This document shows, piece after piece, positions 1 to 12,900 of a stretch of 64,000 nt of DNA. Positions within the stretch are counted from its first letter, which is position 1. Each line of letters begins with the position of its first letter. Source of the stretch: Blasia pusilla (Eukaryota; Marchantiophyta; Marchantiopsida; Blasiales). The stretch covers positions 28,148,001 through 28,212,000 of the forward strand of contig CM114271.1 of NCBI GenBank assembly GCA_050084515.1, given 5' to 3'. Made by a program: the position numbers and the translations under genes. A model generated the notes under the pieces. It was not told the DNA's origin, did no database searches, and saw nothing but the letters and a program-made list of their open reading frames with translations.

Positions 1-2
1 AT

Positions 3-587
3 AACCATCTTATTGGTGCAATGAAAATTCTAAACCCCTTACACATGCCTTCTAGACATGTGGGATTGAATAGCTGGGGATGTAAAGATTTAGATGATTT
101 GTGTGGTTTCTTTGGAGCTCAATTACCTCTTAGAGGTCAGTTGCAACTTGGTTTGATTAACTCTCCTATTGTGAAACAAGAGTTTCAGTCTTTCAAACTG
201 ATAGCTACTACAGAGTGGAAGGATCGCAACTTTAGGGACCTATGGGCTATGGTAAGTTGGAGTCCCTCTTTGCAATGTAAGTTTTCAAACTTGTTGATTT
301 TAGCAAATATTGCTAGAGTCCAATGTGTGAGTACTGCTATTTGCGAGAGAGCTTTCTCCATTCAAAATATGATCAAGAGCAAATCTCGCAATAGGTTGTC
401 TACAAAATACTTAGATGTTGTTTTGAGGATTTCCTTAGAAGGCCATTCCTCTGATTACGAGGACTTGTTGGGTGAGTCTGTTGTGTTATGGAAAAATTCT
501 GCTCATTTTAGATATATCTTTGCTAGTCCAGAAAAATATCTGTCTTCAGAGGTAGAAGGAGACAACACTGAATTTTCTATAAAGTAG
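3..587 (+). CDS. hAT-type transposase, C-terminal fragment
   Basis: The frame is already open at the left edge of the window, so the ATG at 21 is probably internal and the gene begins outside. The visible part is about 194 residues and stops at 585-587. It ends in the pattern of the hAT C-terminal dimerisation domain: a hydrophobic stretch, then a cysteine-rich segment followed by ERAFS, a basic KSKSRNRLS run and a leucine-rich helix. In hAT transposases this region mediates dimerisation and lies next to the last catalytic acidic residue. No stop codon or frameshift is visible in this part, so it could be a recent copy or a domesticated relative. The catalytic core is not visible and I saw no convincing terminal inverted repeat downstream. 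Confidence 0.75.
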   Translation, partial: NHLIGAMKILNPLHMPSRHVGLNSWGCKDLDDLCGFFGAQLPLRGQLQLGLINSPIVKQEFQSFKLIATTEWKDRNFRDLWAMVSWSPSLQCKFSNLLILANIARVQCVSTAICERAFSIQNMIKSKSRNRLSTKYLDVVLRISLEGHSSDYEDLLGESVVLWKNSAHFRYIFASPEKYLSSEVEGDNTEFSIK

Positions 588-3500
588 GATGTTTTGATTT
601 AGATTTGTTGGTTTTGTAGGGCCCTTTTAGAATTCTTGGATCTTTGGGGCTCCAAGTATTGTAGAGGGGGAGGATCCTTTGCTCTCAACTGGTGGGAGGA
701 ACCAGGTTCAACTCCTGCCAAGGATATCTTACTAAATGATATGTGATTTACTACCAAGTGACATGAGGTCTTTGAATGTGAATTTTTTTAGAGTGTTGGA
801 AGTCAGGTTGCTTAGAATGTCGGAGTGATGATAGTGAATGAATGGGAAAGAGAGGACATTGCTTGCTGGCTGAAAATCTTCCGACCGTACTTGCTAGCCG
901 AAAATTAACCGACGAAAACTTCAACGGCCGGATTTTTCCCGGTGACTACAAAAAAAGCCGGAAACTCATTGGTGACCATGAATCGGGACGAAAATTCGGC
1001 ACGGAAATTTTTTAATTTTCGGAATTTCATGGATTAAAATGGAAATTTACCAGAAAATGAACCTGGATAATAAAAATTTCCAGTTAGAGCCGATGACTTC
1101 AGAAAAAAAACCGGGTAACTATATATATTACCAGTAATCGCCTGGCATCTTTAAAAAATCTCCCCGAACCCTGTAACAAACACTCCAACTTACTTTCAAT
1201 TGCATCATGCAGCAACCATATTATTTCATCCAACCACCAGCTTTGAGAGCTATGTACATGTCTAAACAATTGTACCTTCTATAATTATTTTTTAAGGCTA
1301 CTCTATGTTGTCAATGATGTCCTTTTACCTTCTTCCAAAAATCTTTTAATGCACACCACTATGGCCTAACCTATCTTTAATCATCTTATTTAATCCACCC
1401 ACATCTTTTTTTCATCTTCACACATTCAATGCACGCTGATCCCTTATTATATGTTTCATGCTTCTAAACTCTTCTCAATTCTATCTTTTGCTTCCCATGC
1501 CTCCTATTCAAGTCTATTCTAGGCCGCACGCTTGTTGATAAAAACTAGGCGATATGCGCATGTTACGCCATTAAAAATCCATGGTACAATGGAATCAAGA
1601 TCGAGCCTTGATTCCACTGTACCGGCTTCTTTTGTAAAGGCTTCCGACAGAAATTAGAAATTTCTAAGACACGACCAAAGGCATCGGGGAAAAACCGGAT
1701 GCAAAATGTGATGTTCCAAAAACCAGCCGCTCTTCCATAAGTGTGTCGACAATTTTTCCAAGTTACCTTAGGTTTTCCGGTGAGCTTCCCGAGTACATTA
1801 ACCGAGCAAACGGGGATTGCCGATGAGGGTCGAGTATTTCCGGGGGCGAGCTACCCGGGCCCGTTTAGCCTTGTTATGGGACATCGGGGACTCGGGGCTG
1901 CCTTAAGGAATATAGAATAAGGATTAGGGTAAAACAATATTAGGGCAACGGGGTTGGGGCCCGCATGGATGGCGGCGCTGATGCGGGACTCAAGGGAGGC
2001 CTGGGAGGCTAGTCTGGATGACATATAGTCTCAGTCCCTCTCTCGTCGCGACTCATTTTTTTCCCCAACTTTTTCGTGTCCTTGGATTCTCGTCCCTCGT
2101 TTCTCTCAAGTCCAAACTTCCAAGTTTGAATTTTAGTTTTCCAGGATCGAGACTCCGTAGTCCGCACCATACACACAGCTTGGTTTAATCAGTTCTTTCG
2201 GAGTGCCATTGCTTATTTTTGTAATAGTTGTATGTGTTGCAAGTCTTGCAAGGTGTTCAGTATGGCCATTTTCGCAATGTTATGTGCGCCCCAAGCATGA
2301 GGCCATGCGTACTTAGGTGTTGGCACATGAAGTCTGAAAGCGTCCTTGGTCACTTGCAGTATACTTACATCCGTTTGTGAGAATGTGACTACATGGTGCG
2401 GCCACCGGAGTCCTGAAATCAGTGACTTCGTACTAAACTGCTGCTATACTCTAGCTCGTTGTGACTATTTTAGTTGCGCTACGAACTCCATGAGCACCCT
2501 ACTTTGACACAAATTGGCGTTGTGGCCAGGCTATGATCAATCTCTTTCGGACAGATTATTTCATGGCAGAAACATGCTTCATTTTTTCATTCTCTGGTCT
2601 CTGAATGTTTCTGAAATCAGAGTTTGTTTGAATAACATCATCTTTCTGAAATCAGAGTTTGTATGAATTACAACATCAATGTATAACATAACAAATCTAG
2701 TGCGCAATGATAACATGTATTAGTTTTGTAGTACAAAAATTACTTTTAGATAGAGTTAGACTAAGTTCCATTTATGGACTGAAGGTGAATGAATCCACGG
2801 ACATATTGGTGACAGGACATTGCCTTTATCACTTACGTTGATGAAGGTCAAGTGTTGCCCTCATTGTTAGGATTGATTTGAGTTGATAACAAGGACGCCA
2901 AGTCTATTTCAGAGTGTATTGTATCCTTACTTGGGAATGGGGGGAATTTCCTTCAGGGAAAGAATACAATATGTACATGTTACAAGAGGCCATCACCAAC
3001 AATCCTTGATAGCTTACAGCAAAGCAATCGAGAATTCATTGTGTGAGTGCTTATAATTAACAATAGAAACACTCATCAGACTTGACAGTGAAATTCAGGC
3101 TGCAATGCAACTAGGCTTATGTATACTTTTCTCTACATATCTTCTCAGCAGCTAACTGCTCCTTCCAACATAGAACAAAAGTCTCAAAAACCCCCATTAA
3201 ACACAAAAGGAGTACCAACTGTACTCCGCACTTCCTGTCAAAAATTACTACCTTTCCGTGATGAGCAGAACTTATAGAGAGCACAGATTACCAATGAAAA
3301 AACCAAGAATCAATCCAAAAATACTCCGCAGGTAACTCATGCGCACTTGATTTCTTCTGCAAAGATCAAGTCCCCACAACAAAAGTTTGAGGTTGGTAAA
3401 GAAAACCACCACTCTCAACGAAGGAACTCAATACCACAGTGAATGCTCTAAGCTCCACTTGCACAAGTTTTGTCATGCTCAGGCACAGAAAGCTATGTAG

Positions 3501-3925
3501 AAATATATCATGATTTTTCAAATGACCATACCTCAATGAGTTGACAATGGATGTCAGTGGAAATGCCTTCCCAAATCTCTTCCAGAACTCTCCTTCTATG
3601 TCGACTTCATGACCTAATGTAGCCCTTTTTGTCCCTGCTTCCAGCCACCAATAATCTTGATCTACACCTCGTCCTTTCACTAACTGGTTGAAACTAAAGG
3701 AAAGGGTCGAGTAAAATGCCTCGCTATCATTCACTACAGGAGTGAAAAAACACATATAACGTCCTCATAAGAAGAGGGCATGCATGCCTAATTAGATATG
3801 CAAGTGGCAGTAAGGCCACATAACCCCTTACCCAAAGGAACATACTCATGAGTGGCACAGGACTTAAAAACAGACACCAAAAATCCTGCATAGTTACATT
3901 GCAGTATCCCCATTTTATAACTAGT
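588..3925. other. Intergenic stretch, no gene recognised
   Basis: I see no coding region I can support between the hAT fragment and the end of the importin gene. About 860-1130 is a low-complexity block of CCGG and GGAAATT words. About 1680-2160 is richer in GC than its surroundings. A short direct repeat built on CTGAAATCAGAGTTTG occurs near 2610 and 2645. The last few hundred bases before 3925 should hold the 3' untranslated region of the minus-strand importin gene, but I saw no clear polyadenylation signal. Confidence 0.5.
1583..1623. repeat. Short inverted repeat (17-bp arms, 7-bp loop)
   Basis: The arms at 1583-1599 and 1607-1623 are reverse complements with one mismatch (GGTACAATGGAATCAAG against GGTACAGTGGAATCAAG). 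The 7-base loop is 1600-1606. It could be the fold of a small transposon end or simply a chance hairpin; nothing around it decides. Confidence 0.7.
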
Positions 3926-6900
3926 TCAAGTTTGTCCCATCACAGACCCAAGTGCATTAGCTTCTTGGGGAGAAAGGGCACTGAGAAGAGACTGCATTTG
4001 CTCTCTGTACTGTGCCCACAACTGAGTAACTGCTTGACCAATCACTGCCTTTACTTCGGATTTGACTTCTTCTGATGACACAACCTGTGCAAACACAGGC
4101 ACCAATTGTGGTACCAGGTGAAGAATCTACATAGCACAAAACAATCCAATCAGCATCTTCATACTTCATCCATTATCAAGTTTTGTTATTAATGAACCAA
4201 ATTCTGAAAATGTATCAATGATAAAAGGTTCTTTTACATCCAATCTCTCAAGTGTAAGGTAGTTTACACAGACGATTATCAGAGTCTCTATGGCGAACAT
4301 TCTGACACCTGACTGAAGCTCGTATTCAATGAGTGTTATGAATGCTGTCTATTGTGATATCTGTGGGAACTCACCTCAGGATTAGATGCAAAGATAAGTC
4401 CACACAAGGAACCATAAACACTTTCTGATTCCTCAATATCCTCTTTCAAAGGCAGGTTTCTCAGCAGTGCAGGTAAAACCTGTTCAGAACACAGACATGA
4501 AGTAAACCTTTGAGGATCCTAGAAAGACAATTCTTTCGACCTATTTAGCTTGGGACCTAAATTATCAGAGTAAAAAAGCAACCTAAACAAAAGGGCTAAC
4601 CTTACGAAAATTTCTTCCAACACTGAAACTTTCCATAGCAGAGACGAGGTTCACCTGATTCAGTGGAACAGCTTGTGGATGTGCAGTGATCATGCGTGCA
4701 ACAGCACCAGCCGCATTATCCCTTACTCCATCATCAGTCTCAAGGTCACTGAAAAGAGGATGTAGCCCTACTAGAATACTCTGGTAGTACCTGGTTAAAA
4801 GCTAAGGAGACTCCGCGGAGATTTGATTATGAATATTACAATACAGCTGCAATTTTGGAGAAACAGCAGAACTCATGGAAATCAACAGGATACTGTAAGG
4901 CTTTCTCTCCACCATGTTGACATAGCTCCCCTACACAATAAGCTGCATTTCGACGATTTGTGGGCTCAGTTGAAGAAAGTTCCTTCAGCGCTATGGGCAT
5001 TACCATCTGCAGTATCATTCCAGAATCCTTTTCAATTCAAGTACAGTAAGAAGAAAAAATGTACGTCCAAATGATCTGTGCTGGAATAAATACTTCTACC
5101 CACGACCAAGAACCACAAAATCTCTCTAAAGAAAATCATTTTACCACGTATCCCACTTACATCAACATAGGGCACAATCGCATCACCTATCTCTTTGGCA
5201 ACCTCAGCTACACAGGCTACAGCCATTGTCCTGTCATTGGCTGGGCGTGCATGACCCTACATGCACAGCAACCAGATAAGTTTTTTCATTTTATCTGGAG
5301 TTAGATCCAGCTCATACTTCCAAGACAATAGTTCTCAGCTAATACTTGACTACCTGGTCTCTTCTGCAACTCACATCAAAGTCAATTACCATATTCAAGT
5401 CAGTCCACACCCATCATCTGTAGGGTCCTTCTTACCCTGAAGAAACCAAAATACTGACTTCTCTTTCAGACCTGAAAGCAAGGAGGTCACCAACTAACCG
5501 CGAATTTCATTAGTGGTTCATAGAACTGGCGGAAGAGTGGCTCAAAGGCTGCCCCCATGCATGATCCCATAGCCGGCAGAAGGTCAGTGACAGCATCCAT
5601 CAGGATATCGTCATGTTCAAGATCATCCTCATCCCCGTCACTGTCAGTATCACCTGTTTCCTGACAAACAGCTTCCTGTCGAAGAAGCATCAGTGTAGCA
5701 TCTGACAACCTTCCAATGTCTGCGTGCCAGCGTGCTCAGTCAGATACTAACTCAAACTAAATACATGTCCTTTACCCTGAATCAACATACCAAATGCCAA
5801 ACTGTCCATAGTTTGATATGCAAAAAAATTGACTGCGGCTCTGCTAACTGTTCAAAATTTCAATTCAACTTGCACTGTTCCAAATATACATGACATAGTG
5901 ACATCTACGTTCACTACCCTCTGGTTTAGAAATATAATGAACAGAACTTAAGTTTCACAATCCACAGTACTCCTATTCCTCTCAATCACACATAATGAAA
6001 TGATATGGGCAAGTGACAACAAAAGAAACACATCATATTCCAGATACAATCATGTAGACTCGCAGAAATAGCTTACAATGCTGTACTGATTCATATGGAA
6101 CAGACTTGATCACATCAACAATTGAAGAACACACTTGGGAAACTGTGTCCTTGTCATCATCCTCATTCAATGCCCTTAAATACAGCTCCATCACCGTATC
6201 TGTTCCACAATCCAGAAACCATAAACTCTGAATGAGTAATGTCGGTTTCAAAAACTGCACAACTTGAATGAGGAATGGAAACTTAAATGTTCAGTTACAT
6301 AACTCATGCATACCTAGGACATGCTTTGTCTCAGGGGATATATTCTGCACAAAACATACATCACCAATTCAAAGGTGAGTGAAATGTACTTTCATGACGG
6401 CACACTCTAAGTCATTTTCATTGACAGGATGCAAGTCCACCCACTAAAATTCCCAACCCAACTAAGGAGATAAACATGCCAGTGAGATAAACATGTCCAT
6501 GAAGCTCCCAAAGCCATTTTGTACCAGATCCTTGGTCAGATTGACTTGCATGAAGTCAATCTTCTAACAGAAGTTTGTTTTGGACTAAGCTCAACTGTAC
6601 ATGTTGGGTGCAATGGCGTCTATGACAAGCACACCTTTTAGGCTACATCCACTGGGATTCCCAGCTTGTTCAAATTACCCCAGGTTCCGAAACAATGCTT
6701 CTATACAGCACTTTCTTGAGATCAAACGGGTTCCCGATCTGAATATTGTATACAAAAATACTAGGCATCAGAAGATAGGTCAAGTGAGAAGTCTCACATT
6801 CTCATGACTGGGGAAAGCAATTTGTGTTGCTGTTAAGATATCTGCAAAGAGGACACGCAAAAGTTGAGTTTTCATGTGTCCAGCTAATTAAGGACGTGGT

Positions 6901-9900
6901 ATTTTTCCTATCACTTAAGACTCACTTGAGACATTTAATTCTTCAAAAGTGATTTGCCATGAATGACCCTCCCATGGCACCCAGGGATCAAAGCACTGGA
7001 AAATTGTCCAACCAGCCTTCCCGTGCGAGTCCACACGCATATTACCTTGTTCATGTTCCCTTGCAAAACACTCTTGAATTTGTAGACTGTAACAGTATTC
7101 GTTTGCATGACTATGATGTAAGATATGTCATTTCCATGTCAACAGCAGGTCTACTGTATGAGAGAGAAGCTGGAAGGCCCACTGACATGGGTAATTTGCA
7201 TAATTGATAGACCAGTATGCCTACAAAGTCAGACACACAAGCTTGCAATATTATGCACTAGAACTACTAGGATGTAAGATATGTCCCTTTCATGTCACCA
7301 GCAGGTCTAATGTATGACAGAAAAGCTGGAGCTTTAAAAGACCCACTGATGTGGGTAATCTTGCATAATTGATAGACCAGTATGCCTACAAAGTCAGACA
7401 CACAAGCTTGCAATATTATGCACTAGAACTGAACCATAAATTAGGGACTCCTCCTGTCTTCTATTTGTGTTGTCACCACTTGAGATGTTCTATATCTCCA
7501 TCTTCAAAGAGCAACTAAATCCAGTTGGTACACAATAATTAAGAAATCAAGTGAGAAAAAGGAACACTTTAAACTCTACACTAATAATCAAGTGAGAAAT
7601 GCACTTACGTTGAAGAGCAATCATAGCCTGAAGTCGAACATCTTCATGAAAGTAACCAGAGTGTTTTTTCAACACCTTGAGGGTGTCTTCCATATACCTG
7701 AGGAGTGATGTAAGGGTGGTACTTGAAATTCAAACGTAGAGCATCACTGGACAGGTTGGTCAAAAACTTGCTCACATTCCACAACCTTAGCAAGATTTCA
7801 AATTTTTCAAGGAAACTCTGTTTAAATTTTCTGGCTTCACACAAAACTAAACCCTTCAGTCTCACAAAAACAGCTCTCATCATTCTCCAAAGCAATCTTA
7901 TCACTCAGAAAGAGTGTCTCCGGTGCGCCAACAGACTCATCAAACTCAATACAGAGTGACAACATACTGAGCCATAGAATAGACCCAATATCAAACATCA
8001 ACACAAAATGGAGAATCTAAGTTTGCCATGAGATCTACCTATCAGTAACAAAGGAATAGCATGCTCAAAGATACGGCATAAAAGCTTGTTTCGTATAAAG
8101 TGCATATAGACCAAGGGCCTGGGTTGCAGCAGCTTTTTCATCCAAGACCCCTGTTCTTACACTAATGTTGCGGAAACGTTTGTCAGCCGACTCATTCTCA
8201 TCATCAGATGACAGGGCACCAAGTCCATTTGACATATCAGCTTCTCCATCTGAATCACCAAAGTCTAATGCTGTCCCATCATCCAAGTTGCACGACGCCA
8301 GGGCCAGGGGAACCATCCGAGGAAGATACTGACATCCAAGTAAAAAACAGAGATGCACTGTTCAAATTCATGTCTATCAGTTACTAGGGCTTCCACAGCT
8401 TTCCAACTGAATGCAACTCTGCACAAATTGAGGTTCAACCACAGTAGATAACTACTTGTGCCTGCTTTATTCTTCTGACAATCTGTAAATCTAACCAAAC
8501 ACATCTCTCATCTAAAGTGGATGTTTCTCATTTTTATTCTCCCACCCCTGTACATTTACAAAACCTAGAGCTGCTCTCTTGCCAATAGACCTATAGTTCT
8601 GCAATCCTGTCACATAATGGAAACAGCATCTTACAACACCCCTCACATGTACAATATTTCATGACAAGACCAAAAGCTCTTTCTTAAAAAGGCAATACAC
8701 ACGAGGATCAATCTCTGCAAGAACTTACTGGCACCAGGTTTTCTTCCAGAATTTCTGCTGCATTGCTGAAAAACCCGTGGGAATACTCCCGCAACTCACT
8801 AAACTCCAGGGAAAATCCCTGCAAAATGGAACAAAAATTAGGCAGGGAAACGTATCAAGGTTGCCTTGATTCTCCAGATCTCTTATTCAAATAAGTCAAA
8901 AGATTCAGATGCCTCCCTCCCATGAGAGAATATCTTTCTGATAGAGATTGGAACTCCATGACTTCATCAAACTCAGAACTAAAAGCAACAGTCTGAAGGT
9001 CAAATGCCGAGACACACATTCAATTTTTCTAACCCACATGTCAATCGAGGCAGATTTGGGTCTCCCAGTGAACACCAGAAGCAGCTGAAAAGCTCCCCTA
9101 GCATGGATGACAATTTCTTCACTTGCACCCAGCACCCTTTTGGTGTACACACAAGGAAACTGGCAGGGTGGAACTACTCTGGACTGCTATTTCCCTTGGT
9201 AGGAAGAGAGCTAAGATGGCTGCCCCGACAGGAAGTCCAGGTAGTGCAGAGTATCACTACCTTACATCAACTGCAGACACTTAAGATCAGGTACAAATGG
9301 TTACACCAGGTTCAACAACAGACATAGAAGAGGTGACTAAACCAAAAGTAGAGAACTGGGACCAATCCAACCAGCCAGACCAATATGAAGCTTACAAAGC
9401 AAATCCACTTTAACTAACTCTCATTCTCTTATATTAAAGATTATTCAAATTTCCTCCACATCAGAAAATGGACTACATTGTGATGATGGTTAGACAGACA
9501 TAACATTTGAGATACCAGTCGGCCCACCAGTGTCGTGCATGATGAAAACACATAATTCCTTCCACATCATTTTGAAAAAATTCCAACCCCTGTTGATTTC
9601 CAGCCTCCTTCCCCACATTTTTCTTTCTTCTTAAAACTGCCCAGTTTCCATCAACCAAAACTCCTCAAACTCCAAATAGAACTTCCACAAAATTAATGTC
9701 TTGACTCAATTCTTACTTTTACAACTCCAACCCACCTCTTCTAAGCTTCTCCGAAAGAAACATTTTCATCCCAATAGGACCCATCTGCTCATTTCAAGGA
9801 ATTGAAGAATAATTTTTTCTCCCCTTCATTCTGTGAAGAAATAGGTAGAGGATTTTCTACCATTACACAGGTAGACAGACAACAACATCTTATCAAACAT

Positions 9901-12900
9901 TGATGATTTACATCATGACTAAAGCACCAAAGAAGAAGTCTTTTTGTCAGCTTTTAGATCTTCTAAGAAACCAAATACCTTCCCTGACTGCATCACTCCT
10001 CACCTTAAGAACCACCAAATTACTGTAGTATAACCGATTGATGTATAGGTAGTCTATGAAGTGAGTTAGTTCAGGGCATGTAAATTCGATCATCACACTG
10101 AATTGTTTATGTTTGTTTCTTTGGCAGAAATGTGTCATAAGTTACCCAAAGGAAAAGAACTAAGGTGAAATATGATTTAATGAACACTCTATGAATTCTT
10201 CCCACAATCCCAGAGCTGTCTTTCAAATCATCTTCTACGATCAACGGCCCAGATAGGTCCAGATACAAATATATTAGATGATACGGTCATGCGACAAAAA
10301 ACTACCACGAAGAGTGGGGAACATACCCCAAGGGCCGCTTCGATAAAACTTGGAAGCACAGACTCGATGTAAGGCCTTCCAACTGCTAATCCAACAATGC
10401 CAACCAGTTCAGTTGCGCGGGCACGAACAGGAAGATCCTCGTCTTTAGTACAAACCATGAAGTTTTGCAAAATATGCAGAACTTGCTCCACATACGGCAC
10501 AAAGGCCGACTCTGCTGCAGCTGCAGCTGACCCAATTGCAGACTGCACACAGGTTTCAAGAAAACTTCATGAACTGCTGTCATGCAACAATTCACGGCTG
10601 ACCACAAAAACAAAGCTATTATCTAGAGTCATCCTAACAGACAAGAATTGAGACTTCAAAACCATGCACAGGATGATTGACAGCACTACATATACAAACT
10701 ACTAGAGAACAGGACCTTTCACCTAGCCATGCCTGATCAGGAAAAGTGTCCCTTAATCACATATATCCTTCCGCCAGCCAATCCAAAGACTTCACAGTTT
10801 TAGTATCTGACATACAGCTGCACTCCTGTGGGCACCGAGTTCAAAGGATGTAAATTTCTAAACTTGATACATACCATGCATGTTTCCTGAAGATCTCGAC
10901 GATTGCTCTGCAGTGCCTCCAACAGTTTTTCCATGAGGGGACCCAAATAGGGAAGAATCTCTTCCTTCAAATTCTCACAAAATGCAGCCAAAGCATAGTA
11001 AGCCTTTTCCTGTAACAACAACAGAATAATTAAAACTAAATAAAAGCCATGAACCAAAGGATCAAAAGTTTGTGCTTCAGTGTCATAATAGAACTAAACA
11101 AGGAAGGGAACTTTACACTTGAACCACAGAAAAGGAGAGGGAAATTTCCTGTCCTCAACTGAGAGGTAAGTCCTAACTCAGACGGACGCCAGAAACCAAT
11201 CCATTTAGAACCACTGCAATCTCAGATTCAGACGCATCTTTTGACCTTGAAGTGTTGGTCAGACCTGGTGGTCCCTTCAACCTACACTGAAAAGTTCAAT
11301 TACGAAGGGACACAATTTCTGGGATTGGCCGTATCAACTCTGATACTCTCTTCATTAAGACATACACTTGTCAAGGCTATGTGCTCCCGAAAAGTACTAT
11401 TGACAGGACTAAACTCAACTCAGACTACATTCACACAAGTGGTCTCAACATCCACAAACATCTCATAGACATTAAATATTACTCACTTGCACTTCTGGTG
11501 ACGAGTCATTTAGGACCTCAAAAATACTGGGCAGAACCCTCTCATAATGCTCCGCAACCTCTGGTTGTAGATGTTCAGCAAACTGCCCCAATGCAAAGCT
11601 GGCTGCCCCTCGTACCAACTGTTCAGTATCTTTCAGGGCTTGAAGTACTAAAGTCAAAACAACCTCCAACTTACCTTTCATGGCTTCATAGCAACCTTCA
11701 GATATGACCCCCAAAGCCATCACTGCTGCCTCTCGCCAATTGAAGTCCACGTTTTGAATATTGGCAACAGCAAAGTTGAGGACAGAAGGAAAAACATGCT
11801 TCTTGGGGAGGCTCATTGCCATGGTATCCAAGACTTCTGCAGCAGCCCGATCAGAAGAAACATCGTCCTCACTATGCCTTGCGTTAGGTTCAGCTAGAAT
11901 AGGACACATCACAGTGAGAATCGGAGTGACTAACTTATGCTTGACCAGAGTTTTGGGTTTGTACTTCGCAAGCCAGGAGACAATCTGGATAGCCTGCATG
12001 TAAAAATCATTTTACAGAGTGAGTAATGACAACATGACATAGACTACTCTCAGCAAGTTTTCCTTGACTTGGACCCACTCCTTAGCACCCAAGAAAATTT
12101 AAGAGCCTAAAATGCGTTTACAGTTCAAAATTACCTGATACCGTGTGTTTGCCTCCAACGACTTGTTGGAACATACTTCCAAAGCAAACTGCACAATCAC
12201 TGGAATTGTGGGGCCAAGCAGTGGAGCAGGTGATTCCACAAGCTCATCAAAAATCTCAAATGCTAATATGGCCACGTCCTCATCACCACTTTCTAAACAC
12301 TGGCGAGAAACATTCAATATGGGTGCAATGAGCTCCCGGAACATCATCTGCAAGAAGAGCTACAGAATTAGTATAACTTGGAACAGAAAAGACTATCACT
12401 CAAATCATGGCCTTCCGAATACATTCTGGTGGTGAAAAAGGTACTGACATCAATGATATACCAGGAAACACATAAGTGTAGAAATGGCCTACATGAAGAC
12501 ACCTACCCAGTAGATCTACTGGAAGCACAATCACAAGAGAATAGTACAACAAACACCACATTTTATCATCAATGCCACAATTCTTCAGCTGGAGTAAAGA
12601 AACTTGTAATCCACATCATTGTATCAAAGAGGAGGCAGACTCACAACTTCTTGCTCAGTTTGAATATAGCCTACAAGAGCCCCAACTGCTCTGCACCAGA
12701 ACAGTCACAATAATCAATGGTCAGAAATGTACTTTTACAGAAAATATATCTCAACATGCAAAACCTTGACAAATGAAAGTAAGACCTTAGGAACAAAGGA
12801 AGACTTTGGAGCATATTTGGTAAATTTGCATGCAGACCACTCCAACAATCATCCAAGATTTACACATTAATTTGAGAATAACTGACAGGAAATATTTCCG

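Noticed and set aside
3366-3755. 129-residue minus-strand frame after the importin stop
   Set aside because: The importin coding sequence ends cleanly at 3926 at the usual family length. This frame lies in the probable 3' untranslated region.
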